DNA from: Epiperipatus broadwayi
Lineage: Eukaryota; Onychophora; Udeonychophora; Euonychophora; Peripatidae
NCBI GenBank assembly: GCA_028023455.1
Contig: JAQFVV010013375.1
Span: 64,001 to 128,000, forward strand
DNA length: 64,000 nucleotides
Direction of reading: 5' to 3'
Shown: in pieces, positions 36,440 to 47,239 of the stretch
How positions within the stretch are numbered: the first letter of the stretch is position 1
How the letters are laid out: each line of letters begins with the position of its first letter
Notes under the pieces: model-generated
Told to the model about the DNA's origin: nothing
Database searches by the model: none
Seen by the model: only the letters and a program-made list of their open reading frames with translations
Position numbers and translations under genes: made by a program

Positions 36440-36545
36440 GATGCATTTCAATCAACCAGGTATCTTCAATTAGTCAATTCCAACATAGATTTTCAAAGGC
36501 CACACTTACTTTATGTTTAAGTAATTAGATTACATAAAGTTCCTT
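36440..36545. repeat. Low-copy dispersed repeat F, copy 2
   Basis: It matches 33365-33495 in the phrase CCAGGTATCTTCAATTAGTC and the following AATTAGATTACATAAAG. The origin is unknown. Confidence 0.5.
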
Positions 36546-36549
36546 TATA

Positions 36550-39500
36550 AAAATAAAAATAAAATTTTTTTAACATATTTTTTATTCACAATGAGTGCCT
36601 TTCAATAAATATATAAATTATTATTCTTAAATGTAGGATTTAAATACTAAATGAAAAGATTTATTCAGAATGCATGTCAGTAAAAATATGTTTGAAATGT
36701 AAAAATAGGAAGATTATCATATACCTATATGAGGAATATTATATAATCAATTGCTTGGAAGAAAATATGATATTCAAAAAATTAATCAATAGATTGAGCA
36801 CTATAATTCGAACCAATTAAGAAAACTAAAATGTATCTATTTTTCCCCCTACAGCTAGAAATTATTCTAGAACTATATAATTCTTAAGTCTTCAATTTAC
36901 CACTTCACTAAACCATAGGGGACTAAAGAACATTAAAGAAATATTTGCATTTTATTTAAATTTAAAAACTATATCTATAGCTAAATAAAATATACTTTTT
37001 GATTTTAAATAAACAAAAATCAATAATCATGTATATATTTACTTTAAGATAATTATTGTGAATAAATACTTAAAAAAATAGGCATTTATAAATTTGTAGA
37101 ATATATACACTGTATACATAATAAAATTGGCTAATCAAGCCGCATATGAGTGAGTTAATAGATTAAGGTACTGTGTATCAATTAAACATTACGTCTGTTT
37201 TGCTCCATAACTGAAGGTAAATATCTCTCTATCACTACACAAATACAATATTGTATAATGATCGCTTGGTTTTGATCAAGGGGAAAAAACCGTTTTAATC
37301 AATCTATAAATATGCTACATATATATATTACTAATAGTAAGGCAGAGAAATATCTTACATATAGTAAATTGCTATATTTGCATTATTATATATGTTACAA
37401 TTTTTTTGTATTTTTAATGTCAAGTTGACTACCAACTCAACTTTATATGAATTTCATTTATTTTATTGCATCAGTAATGTGAAACTATTATAAATTAGAA
37501 TATTTACACATCTATTAATTATCGATTAATATTATATGTATAAAAAATAGTTTTGAAAATTATGTTCAACTTTATACTTAAAAAAATTAAAGATGCACAG
37601 ATGTTACTATATATGCAGAAAAAATATGTAAGTTTATCAATGTACAATTACTTGTTTATTTTGTTCACAAATGCCATTAGTGATGTCAAATGCTGATAAA
37701 GAAAAAATATATAGTATAATTTAACTTACAAAAATAAAATTAATAGTAGCTATCTATTTATCAAGATTCTATTCTCTCCATTAACTGAAGTCAAAAGAAC
37801 AAATGCGGTTTGAACAAACTCATCACAACAGTTGGATAAAGTATTCATTAAGTTGGAGGATTTCATTGGAATAATATATTACAAATATTAGTTGTTATGT
37901 TGTGGTCTAAAAGTCTTATGGTGCAAGGGTAAACTTCAATCTGGATTCAAACTCAAAGTAAGTAAAACTTTTAAAAAATATCAACTTGCAGCTTAAGATT
38001 ATCTTTTAGGAAGTCGATGTTGATAACCACCCAAAAGAATATGTAGCAAGTCATAAGCAGGATAAAACCAGGATGAAAAAAACTTCTAAATCTCTACCAT
38101 CTGACAAATGACAAGCCTGGAGAGCTGTGGCTTTCTCCTTAATTGTTTTTCCGAAGAACTGATGAAAATACTTTTGCTCTCCAAACAAGCCATTTCTTTT
38201 TATCTACACTGATAAATGTATTTGACAGAAACAGAGATGTTTCTTCTTTTGTTGCCAGAACATTATTGCGAGAGAAAAAAAAGCATTATCCTTCTTAGCA
38301 TCATTAACTGTATATTTATCCTTATTAAACAAGTTATATGCTTTTCTAAGTGGCCTCAAGTCCCTGCATTGCTCCTATATTATTTGGTATTCCATAAATA
38401 TTTATAAATTATTCTATTAGAATACCTTTATTAACTAACTACCTTCTCTTACATAGTATTTCTAATGAAAGGACTCCAATTTTAAATCATTAATTAGTTT
38501 CATATTGGAATTTAAGCTCAGCCCATAATTAAGATAGATGTGGCTTTGTTGATCTCACAGTATGATTAGCTATAGAGCAATAGGGAAAGTAAAAGTCAAA
38601 GTCTACCTCGACTGCATGATCAATCCTGATTTTTGTAGTCAAGAGAAGCTCCTATAGGTTTGAGTATTTTGAAAAATAATAAAACCATGTTCTTTATCAA
38701 TTCAGTTTTATGAATTGATATGCCTAAGAATTTCAGTTTGAAATTAAAAATATTAAAAATATATATTTTTCAATAAAGAAGCATTATGCTATGATTTCTT
38801 GAGAAAAATAGTGATCCACTTCCTCTAAAAAATTGTAAACAATTATTACAAAAAAGACAGACTGACAGAATCTCATCAACAGTGCTGCAATATTTTTGTC
38901 GAAAATGGCAATGAATGCATTAGGTTACCAATTTGATATCGTAGTGGGCTAAAAGTGTAATGGAAATGCCTGTACAATGAATACCTTGAGACTTTGAAAG
39001 ATAAGTGATGTTTTGAATATGTTCCTTATATGCATAATTTTCTAATGTAAACATGACAAAGTAAATTGATAGAGCAAAAGGGGACATATTGGGGAAATAT
39101 CTAAATGCTACTGTTATCAAAGACTCTTTGAAAGTAATTTAGAACAATTATTAACTATGAAAAGTTATTACCTTTTTTGTGACAATTTTATACAGAGTTA
39201 ATTTAATTTGCTATGGGCAAAATTATATTTTTAAGAAATTAAAATTTATTAAAGCATAATATGAGTTTATGAATGTTCTAGATAGAAATTAGATGAAGAT
39301 CTGATAATAATAGTTATACACCATCAATCTTATTAATTCTGAAACTGATTTGATTGATTACATTCAACATGTTATAATACTGATTTGCAATATTGTTATG
39401 TCTTTGAATAAATAAGATAAAAGATTATAGATAAGATTTTAAAATAACAAAGTGGGGATACTTGCACAAATTAATATGACAACCAGATTAAGTTTCTGAA

Positions 39501-39780
39501 TTTGTCTCTTGTAGTTGTTAAAAAAAGTTTTTTTTTAATTTAAAATTTCTTCTTGAAACTCATTGTCAGTGCTAAAATATAATATTATCAACATTATTAG
39601 AAAATTCTTTCATATTAAAGGGGCTTGATTTTGGCTTTGATAGCAATTGCACCGAGTACAGTTTAAAATTATTCTTTTCTACCAATGTTTGGTTTAAAAA
39701 TAAGGCCTTTAATCGGATCATCATATCCATTTATTGAAAGTCAAAAAAATTTTGACAAAAACTATAGTATATAAGATTTA
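36550..39780. other. AT-rich DNA with a possible SINE
   Basis: Near 37900-37970 GTGGTCTAAAAGTCTTATGG and GGATTCAAACTC resemble tRNA-like A and B box spacing, so an old SINE is possible. The frames at 38216-38407 and 38920-39120 have no recognisable domain. Nothing else is supportable. Confidence 0.4.
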
Positions 39781-39784
39781 AAAT

Positions 39785-40135
39785 ACAGGCATTCATATAC
39801 CTGGAACAATATTGGCATCAGCATGGGATTTGGGCATTCTATCATAAAATTTTCAATGGTATGGGTGGCTGAAGAGGCGGAGTTTGGAGTATATTGAAGC
39901 CTGTCCATTAAAGTATAAAGATTTGCTATCTTAATATAAACCGAGCACTGATTATATGTGTGTGGAAGATGATAATCTGGCCCAACTGACAAGTGCTGGT
40001 TCAGCACAAAATACAAACATTGGTGATTATTTATCTTTTCTACATGTGCATGGTCATGTGTATCAGTAGTATGAGATAGTGTGGATAATTGAAGGTTGCT
40101 TTAAAGTCTGAGTTCAAATACCCTATATTTACAAT
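39785..40135 (+). repeat. Hammerhead repeat, subfamily B
   Basis: This single-arm copy runs from ACAGGCATTCATATACCTGG and GGGATTTGGGCATTC through TATCTTAATATAAACC to the ribozyme region at 39970-40030, and ends in GTCTGAGTTCAAATACCCTA. The core has CTGACAA in place of CTGATGA and CACAAAA in place of CATGAAA, so it is dead. The end carries a near tRNA B box. Confidence 0.75.
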
Positions 40136-40254
40136 ATCCAATTTAATGAATACTAATGCTGGAAGCATTCAGTTGCCAGAATCAACAATTTAATTAAAAT
40201 TAAATTAATATTTTAAATACAAGTATACTTTACATACCAAAGAAATGGGGATGG

Positions 40255-40505
40255 GGGGTGAAGTAGATTAAAGCCTGTCCATTAAAGTGTGGAAATTTGC
40301 TATCTTAATATAAATAAAGCACTGATTGTATGTGTGTGTGGAAAATGATGATCTGAACCAACTGATGAGTGCTGGTTCAGCATGGAATACATATATTGGA
40401 GATCATTTATCTTTTTCACATGTGTGTAATTATGTGCATTGGTTGTATGAGATAGAATGAATAGTTGAAGAGAGCTTGAAATCTGAGCTCAAATCCCCTA
40501 TATTA
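40255..40505 (+). repeat. Hammerhead repeat, subfamily B, 5' shortened
   Basis: It begins at the TTAAAGCCTGTCCATTAAAG segment and continues through the ribozyme to CTGAGCTCAAATCCCCTAT. It lies about 120 bases after the preceding copy, in the same orientation, so the two may descend from a tandem arrangement. Confidence 0.75.
40347..40410 (+). ncRNA. Type I hammerhead motif, one core base changed
   Basis: CTGATGA at 40362-40368 is intact. Stem II GTGCTG-GTT-CAGCAT is perfect apart from a closing G-U. The second box is GGAA in place of GAAA. Stem III ATACATAT is palindromic, the cleavage triplet would be ATA, and TTGG pairs with CCAA. Outer stem I GATGATC pairs with GATCAT. One substitution separates it from an intact consensus. 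Confidence 0.7.
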
Positions 40506-40509
40506 AAAT

Positions 40510-41070
40510 TAAATTAATTAATTTTTAATTAGAAATACTATAGTAACAATATCTCTAAAGAAAAAATGTTCAACACCAGTTTAACAAATCTTTATAATAA
40601 AAACTGAAAACTTTCATTATTGTTACTGTGTATATATACATATCTGTGACTGGTATCTTAATAATCAAAGGGTATAATTAATCTTTTTGATTTAATTCTA
40701 ACAATAAATTGCTGGAATATATTTTATTGAAGAAGCAAGTAAGATCAAACTACCGCCAATGATGATTCCGGGTTATTGAATGGATGGATTATTTTATTTC
40801 ACAAATATCTCATCTGCCTTCAAAAAGAGAATTTAAACATACACTATATACAAGCAAAGGTAAAAATAAAAAATGAAATAGCTTTAAAATATCCACTGTA
40901 AGACTTTTTGACAAAAAAAAAAAACTGTGAAAAAATAATATTCACCTGGTTAGTTAAATATTGAGTGTGATAAATTTTTTTCTTTCCGGTTTTAGCCCCC
41001 AAATAAGAATATTTAGATAGTAATTCATTATCCAATAATTATACAGGGAGGGAGGTGGAGGAGACTAAGG
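40510..41070. other. AT-rich unannotated DNA
   Basis: No recognisable gene or repeat. The minus-strand frame at 40844-41035 is low complexity. Confidence 0.4.
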
Positions 41071-41075
41071 ATATA

Positions 41076-41145
41076 AAGAACTTTCATACCGATTTGAACC
41101 CTATGTTATATCATGGACAAATATGTTAACGATTACACTAAGAGA
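41076..41145 (-). repeat. tRNA-like SINE head
   Basis: On the minus strand GGATCTCTTAGTGTAATCGT resembles an acceptor strand plus A box, and GGGTTCAAATC about 30 bases on resembles a B box. The acceptor stem is not closed well by the 3' end, so this is a degraded tRNA-derived SINE head rather than a tRNA gene. It is a different family from the 12.9-kb SINE. Confidence 0.5.
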
Positions 41146-41829
41146 TCCTTCAAAGAAATTAAGTTAAATATTAGTTAGTACACAGGTATTTGTTATTTAC
41201 TTGCCTTTTTTTTTTTGTAAACACTAAGTAACTTAATAAATATTATTTCAATGCCAAAGTAGATTAAGGTCAATGTATTTTTCAAAAGTTAGTAAATATA
41301 TACCAGATAATGCCACAGGCAGATAATCGCTTTTGTATAATAGTGTATACTTCATTGAACCTTGCAGGTTTTTTTTAATTATACAATAGCATGGAAATTA
41401 AATTCATTTAGAAAACAAAATGAAAAATCATCATTTCAGGAAAGACATGACAGCAAAAAATAAACTATTTAAAACATTTTCTACAGTCACTTTTTATAAT
41501 GCATTAATTTATTTCTAATATAATTTTCATTAAACTCCCGATTGCTAATATTGCTAAAAATGTGAATGTGTGTTGTTTTTTTAATCGATCTAATTCAAAC
41601 TTGTATGTATTTGTTTAAATAAAGTTTGAATTTTTCTAAAAATATTTAATAATTAATAGCTGATGATGGTTAGCCCAACATTTGTTTATTTAAACATAAA
41701 TCCAAACCAAAATGTAAACATTCATGTTGATGTATAAATTATGAAATACATATTATTTTTAACCTTTAAATTCATTGCAGGATAAAATTCTTTCCAAGTT
41801 GTGTCCAAAATTTATGATCCAAAGTTTTT

Positions 41830-42680
41830 TTCTCTGCAACAGATCGGCAAACTTTTTTTTTTTTTTACCATCCATCAATCTCAGAAATATATTTTTAGAT
41901 CTCTTGACATTTTTTGAGAATTAGTGCAGAATATCAATAATCTATTGGGTGATATCTAGCATAGCTCTATTTATTTCTTTTAATTTTCTAAATGTGATTC
42001 TAATATACATCTTTTCTTACTTTGCTATATAGTCTATAAACTGTGCATTGCTTTTATTAAGAGTCCATGTCCCAGATCCATAACAAAGCACTGGGAAGAT
42101 ATCATATATTGAGAACATTATTTTTAAACATGTAGCATATTTCTGAGTCTAATTATATGATTAACTCATCCATTAAATTTATATTTAATCATTTGGAAAT
42201 ATATTTATAATTATTAGCGTCTCTTAATTCATTATTATAATTTTTAATTTTTTATCTTTTTATAATTTCTTCTCCAATATTTGTTTAATCTTGTTAATAG
42301 TTATCTTATTCATATTTTTGTGTCTTCACTTCTTACATTTTCTGCAATTTAAAAGCATTATTTGTATAATATTCACATCAAGCCAGAAAAAACTCCAGTT
42401 GATTCTTAGATAATCTTTATTTATTTTTATTATTTTTGTTTCACATAGTAATCCATCATATACTTCTCATAAAAGTAATATATGAACTTTTGGGAAAATG
42501 TAATTATTTAGCTACATTTCCTTATTAATATTAATATTTTTAATACCTCTACATAATAACAGCTGCTGCATTTTAATGAATGTATTTCAGAATTCGAAAA
42601 TATTTAGTACATCCTGATTTTTCAAAACTTTAATCACAGCAGAGATGTATATAGTTAGATGCTTTTTTCATTATTCACTG
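41830..42680 (-). pseudogene. BovB/RTE-like LINE C-terminal fossil
   Basis: Minus-strand frames include FPVLCYGSGTWTLNKSNAQF at about 42090-42025, then INRAMLDIT near 41960. This is the C-terminal block that follows the RT in BovB/RTE-type elements (YG-ETW-LTK, then R-A-M-L-I). Upstream, KYISK and a region with LMDELI near 42170 fit the preceding part. No intact catalytic FADD box was found here. Stops interrupt all frames. Confidence 0.7.
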
Positions 42681-42689
42681 GTGATTTCT

Positions 42690-43480
42690 ATAACTTCCTA
42701 TAATGCTTTCTCTGGCATAAATCCTAAATTCTCTGCAAACAAACTGTAAAAATACATATACAAAGTAACAAAGATTTTCTTGATCAAAAAATGAAGTTTT
42801 GTAAACTATCCTCCATAGACTAAAGATATATCCTGTTGTTTAAAATCCTTAAAAGAAAATGTTTCTACTCTAGAAACTAAGCCTAATTAATTCGAACACT
42901 GGAAGTATATGTGAGGGAGTCATGTGATATTGTTCTTTGCTTTAAAAAAATCCTACTGTCTAAACTATTTTAAAATGTTGTTATTTATGGCTATACAAAC
43001 GTTCTTCACAGATTTAGGCAGCTGACATTTTGATGAAATATAATTAATCTTTTCTCAAGGCTTAGGTATTCTGAAGTACTATAATACTGATTTTAAAGTT
43101 ATAATGAGAGTATAAATGAATTAAAGTCTTTTCCCTTAGTTGTTTTGTTATGACTGAATTGATGAATCCCATCAAGAGAAACTTTAAAATAAATTATCTC
43201 TTTTTATTTCTTGGTCAACTGAATTAATAAAACTTTTGCAAGTGAATGGAAAGAGAAACAAAATAATGAGAGGTTTATATATATTTGTTTAAATCGTCTG
43301 GTCTTTTCAGAATTCCAGTAGACTTTCATAGTGTGCAAATCATATAGCTAGCTAATATTTTAATATTGAAATATGTATCTAAGGCATGTGATGCAAAAGC
43401 AGATGTAATTGACTTTTGAGAGAAACCATTTTTATATTTTTAATTCTTTCACTATTATGTTTATTTGAATGGCCCATATA
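42690..43480. other. AT-rich unannotated DNA
   Basis: The 5' part may include more of the decayed LINE. No clear motif was found. Confidence 0.4.
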
Positions 43481-43613
43481 GCATTTAAAACATTAGAATG
43501 ATTGAATAATTTTTTCTGTAGTGTAATTTTGAATATACTACTCTCACACAAAATAACATCTTGTGAAGGGGTGTAATTATAAACATATGCCCAAAGACAT
43601 GTGACAAAGATGT

Positions 43614-43655
43614 ATGATCCCCAAGATGCACACTCATCAATTGTCACAGATCACA
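43614..43655 (-). ncRNA. Hammerhead motif with stem II deleted
   Basis: On the minus strand TTGATGAGTG runs directly into TGCATCTTGGGGATCATAC. The loop and 3' side of stem II plus GAAA are missing, much like the deletion at 3.79 kb. A dead copy. Confidence 0.65.
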
Positions 43656-43984
43656 ATTTCCTACACATATCTATCATTATTTAGAATATGTAGATAACTA
43701 AATACTATAGTTTAATTGATATGTTAAACTTACTGCCCTCACAACTTTGACACAAACCAAATTAGTGGAAGTATATAAAACTAGAGATTATCCACTTAAT
43801 GAATAATATTTTGTAGTGTAATTTTAACTACACCACTCTCACACAAAATAATGGCTGATTTCTGTCTGTTTTTAATTATTTTGTAGAGGAGTGCAGTCAT
43901 AAACGTATGACCAAAACATGCTTTTAACAACTTGTGGAGAAGTGTAATCGTAAACTTATGACCAAGGATATGTGACAAAGATGT

Positions 43985-44045
43985 TGATCCCCAAGATGCA
44001 TATTTCATGCTGAACCAATACTCATCAGTTGGCCCAGATCACAAT
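43985..44045 (-). ncRNA. Type I hammerhead ribozyme motif, both core boxes intact
   Basis: This is the best copy of subfamily D. On the minus strand: GATCTGGGCCAA, CTGATGA (44028-44022), stem II GTATTG-GTT-CAGCAT with one internal mismatch and wobble pairs, GAAA (44006-44003), stem III ATATGCAT, then C and TTGGGGATC. CCAA pairs with TTGG and GATC with GATC across an internal loop. The expected cleavage is after the C of the ATC triplet. Stem III has one mismatch relative to ATGTGCAT of other copies. Fold is by eye only. Confidence 0.78.
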
Positions 44046-44215
44046 CATTTATGCATATGTTTATCATTATTTAATATATATATATATTTATACAGCCAAT
44101 TATTACAGATTAATCCTTACTGCCCTCACACCTTTTACATATTTCACTTAATGGAAGTAGATATTAATAATTTTTATTAGTCATTTATTACATTAGAGCT
44201 TATCTACTTAATGAA

Positions 44216-44310
44216 TATTTCTGTAGTGTAATTTTCACTATACCACTCTTACACAAGATTCGGACTGGTTTCTATCTGCTTTTTAAATCAATCCCTACTT
44301 TATATGAGAC
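44216..44310 (-). repeat. Hammerhead repeat D, outer fragment
   Basis: Only the outer end remains, from AATGAATATTTCTGTAGTGT to GGACTGGTTTCTATCTGC, abutting the opposed copy that follows. Together they form a short palindrome with the start of the next unit. Confidence 0.7.
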
Positions 44311-44745
44311 TGGTGTAGTGAAAATTATACTACAGAAATATTGTTTTTTAAGTAAATAATCTCTAGTCTGATTAATGACTTAAAAAAAAATATTAATATA
44401 CTTCCATCAACTGGTTTCGGTCAAAGATGTGAGCGCAGTAAGTTGAACACTTATCAATTAAACTGTAGTAATTAGCTATCCATATATATCAAATAATGAT
44501 GAAGATATATGTAGGAGATTGTGATCTGGGTCAACTGATGAGTGCTTGTTCAGCACAAAATGTGCATCTTGGTGATCATATATCTTTATCACGTCTTTGG
44601 CCATAGTTGATTACATCCTTCCACAAGGTATTAACAATGGAAAGAAACCAGTCCCCACCTTGTGTGAGAGTGGTGTAGTGAAAATTAAATTACAAAAATA
44701 TTATTTATTAAGTGGATAATCTCTAGTTTATTAATGTTTCCATGA
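44311..44745 (+). repeat. Hammerhead repeat, subfamily D
   Basis: This plus-strand unit opens with an outer segment (CTGGTGTAGTGAAAATTATA), then AAGTTGAACACTTATCAATT, the ribozyme region at 44522-44581, the CCTTCCACAAGG hairpin-like segment, and closes with GTGGTGTAGTGAAAATTAAA and AGTGGATAATCTCTAGT. The same outer phrase occurs at both ends, so the copy may be bounded by direct repeats. Confidence 0.78.
44522..44581 (+). ncRNA. Hammerhead motif, GAAA changed to AAAA
   Basis: CTGATGA at 44535-44541 is intact. Stem II is GTGCTT-GTT-CAGCAC. The second box reads AAAA, losing the essential guanine. Stem III ATGTGCAT is a perfect palindrome followed by C and TTGG. Outer stem I GATC pairs with GATC. 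Inactive by the missing G, otherwise the clearest view of stem III. Confidence 0.68.
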
Positions 44746-45640
44746 TATTTTAGAAGCACTTTGACTTTAGGATTAGAAAAATAATCTTTTTTTTTTTTTT
44801 TTGCTAAAGAAAAAAAAATCTGTTATCTCCATTTACAAAGTAAATAATATATATATATCATAAAAGAACTGAAAATAATGTTTGCAAATGGAACATGATA
44901 GCAAATTACAAAACATTAGTATTAATTGATTTAAAAGTAATTTAAAAATACTTCTTTGTGATAAGCTGAAATGTATTAATGGGTTACAGAGCTATATGAA
45001 ATATTACAATGCATTTCTAGAATATTCCTTTAATTCATGCAAATGCAATTACATATAATTAGTGTTAATATAAGTGTATTAATGAAATATTTTCCACTTT
45101 CTAATCATGCACACACTGAAGAATACAATAACAAAATATTCTAAGTGTATATAAAGCCCACAAGATTAGGATCAGTACTCAATGTTCTACTCTGTAGATA
45201 CGGAAGAAGGCAGAAATGCTGTCTCAGAGAGATCATAGGATTTTGCACAGATCATCCCAACCTTACATCATTCATGTTAGCTTTCCTCTGCAAAATATAT
45301 GTAGTTAATTTATAAGCATTAACATAAGGTATAATGATATGCCTGGAATCTATATTCAATGTTGTATTTCTGGACCTATGTAAACATAATGCTACTAAAT
45401 GATCTTCAGTGACTCGTAGTTCCAACTGCAATTATTTATTAGGTAGATAAATGAACCTGATTGAGTCTTTAATCTCTATGGAGATAGTAAAGTGGCACAG
45501 TCATTAGGATAAAAATACATTGAACAGAGATAAATATACAATTATAGATATAAAAAATAGGAAGGTAACCATAGCATAGTCCACAGTGTCATTATTTCCT
45601 CCCCTCTAAAAAAACAATAATAACTGGCACTTAAAAGGAA
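44746..45640. other. AT-rich unannotated DNA
   Basis: No recognisable gene or repeat. A T18 run lies near 44788-44804. Confidence 0.4.
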
Positions 45641-45649
45641 TAATACGGA

Positions 45650-46135
45650 AAGCAAAATTAGATATGGCAATCAAAGTAATGCTATTGGGGAGTTTGATGT
45701 AAGTGATATCACAGAGAGGCAACCGTACATAGATAATGTTGAAAGAAACTTGCTAATAAACAATATAGTTGATGGCAATGCTGATGTGGTTGGCATGTGA
45801 ATCAATTCAATCCCAAAATCCCAGAAGAAGCACCATACATAGAATTAATAGAAAAAATGAATAATTATTTTAAACCAGTGATGTCCAAGTACTTTATAAG
45901 TCTGCACTTTAGAATATATGCCAGACCAGTTATTAGAAAGTATAGAAATATTATACGAAGTTGGATGTGCTGGACAAAGAGTGTGGTTGTAGAATAGCAA
46001 TAAAAGAAATGTTGTTGGATTAATTATTATAGGGGATGAATAAGATATTCTTTTAAAAGTGATATTTATTTGAATTTGGCTGAAGCAAAAATTATTTCCA
46101 TGGAGAGAAATAATAAAAAATATAGAATAAAATTT
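45650..46135 (+). pseudogene. Ty3/gypsy-type Gag fragment
   Basis: Plus-strand frames read IGEFDVSDITERQPYIDNVE near 45688-45745, then LLINNIVDGNADVV to about 45793. The next frame, 45797-45997, gives FNPKIPEEAPYIELIEKMNN then YFKPV. This order (F-D, a Y-x-x-R-L-like helix, a KK-A-like strand, then P-x-x-P-E-E and L-x-x-H-Y/F-x-P) matches the capsid region of Ty3/gypsy retrotransposon Gag. A later frame near 46070-46110 reads LNLAEAKIISMER, where the usual LTL-x-A helix would fall. Stops break it up. No LTR, protease or RT was found, so this is a lone fragment. Confidence 0.65.
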
Positions 46136-46655
46136 TTTAGCAGTTAATTAATGCAAAAATGGCATTCATATAAAAATCAATAGCATTCAATTTAACAAGC
46201 AAAGAGTTTTAAATTTACAATGGGTATATAGAATAATGATTCACTAAAATAAATTTTAATTTAGCTTTGATAAAAAATGTTTTGCATCATTTGGTTAAAC
46301 AGTTTTAAATATTAATGTCATAATAATTATTAATTGTCGTACTTTCTTATAAAATATATATATTTTTGTTCAATAATTCAACTTTAAAACAATATGCAGA
46401 AAGCTTAATTCAATCTTACACCACTGTGTAGTTGAGTATTTTTAATGCTGTACACCACATTCATAGCTTACAGGCTATAAATGAACATCAATCACTTCAA
46501 AGAAAATACTTTATGAGTAATGAATAATATTTCTGCAGTATAATTTTCACTGTACCATTCTCATACCAGATAGGGATTAGTTTTTATCCACTTTTAACAT
46601 CTTGTGAAGAATTGTAATTATAAACATATGATCAAAGACATGTGAAAAAGATTTA

Positions 46656-46725
46656 TGATCTGCATTTTCTGCAAAATGCGCATTTTGTGCTGAACCAGCA
46701 CTCATCAGGTGGCCCAGATCACAAT
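46656..46725 (-). ncRNA. Hammerhead motif, GAAA changed to AAAA
   Basis: CTGATGA (46708-46702 on minus) is intact, with perfect stem II GTGCTG-GTT-CAGCAC. The second box is AAAA and the stem III region has been rebuilt (TGCGCATTTTGCAGAAAATG), probably by a small duplication. Inactive. Confidence 0.62.
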
Positions 46726-46990
46726 CTCTTGCACATATTTTTATCATTGTTCAATATACATATAGATAGCAAATGATTACAGTTTATTTGATATGTCAAA
46801 TATGCTACCTTCACAACTTTGACACAAATCACTTGATCAAAGTATATTAATAATATACTTTCATTATATTATTAATATACTTTTATCAGGTGATTTGTGT
46901 CAACGTTATGCGGGCAGCAAATTTGACACTTATCTAATAAACTGTAGTTATTTGCTATATATATACTGAACAATGGTATGTGTAAGAGAT

Positions 46991-47055
46991 TGTGATCTGG
47001 GTCAACTAATAAGTGCTGGTTCAGCATGAAATGTGCATCTTGGGGGTTATAGATC
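46991..47055 (+). ncRNA. Hammerhead motif, first core box mutated
   Basis: Stem II GTGCTG-GTT-CAGCAT, GAAA, stem III ATGTGCAT, C and TTGGGGG are all ideal, but the first box reads CTAATAA in place of CTGATGA. Two G-to-A changes are the only differences in the core. Confidence 0.68.
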
Positions 47056-47239
47056 TTTTTCATGTCTTAGGTCATATGTTTATAATTATATCTTCCACAA
47101 TGTATTAAAAGTAGATAGAAACTAGTCCATACCTTGCATGAGAGTGGTGCAGTGAAAATTATATTACAGAAATATTATTCATTATTGAATAATCTCTAGT
47201 CTAATGAATGACTAATAAAAATTATTAATATGCTTATAT

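Larger units (their letters stand above)
43480..44215 (-). repeat. Two tandem hammerhead repeats, subfamily D
   Basis: Two minus-strand units lie at about 43480-43795 and 43796-44215. Each runs, in plus-strand reading, from TTCTGTAGTGTAATTTT and CACTCTCACACAAAATAA to the ribozyme region, then TATCATTATTTA and TTACTGCCCTCACA. The first unit's ribozyme has an internal deletion. The second holds an intact core. The units join at GAGATTATCCACTTAATGAA, the element edge. The minus-strand frames at 43432-43647 and 43796-44008 are shadows. Confidence 0.82.
46508..47235. repeat. Head-to-head pair of hammerhead repeats, subfamily D
   Basis: Arms at about 46508-46862 (minus) and 46868-47235 (plus) are reverse complements around a short centre (TTTCATTATATTATTAATAT). 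Both have the outer ATTTCTGCAGTATAATTTTC or complement, CTTGTGAAGAATTG or CTTCCACAATGT, the ribozyme region, and the inner TTGTGTCAA segment. The pair forms a palindrome of about 730 bp. The minus-strand frame at 46872-47063 is its shadow. Confidence 0.85.
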
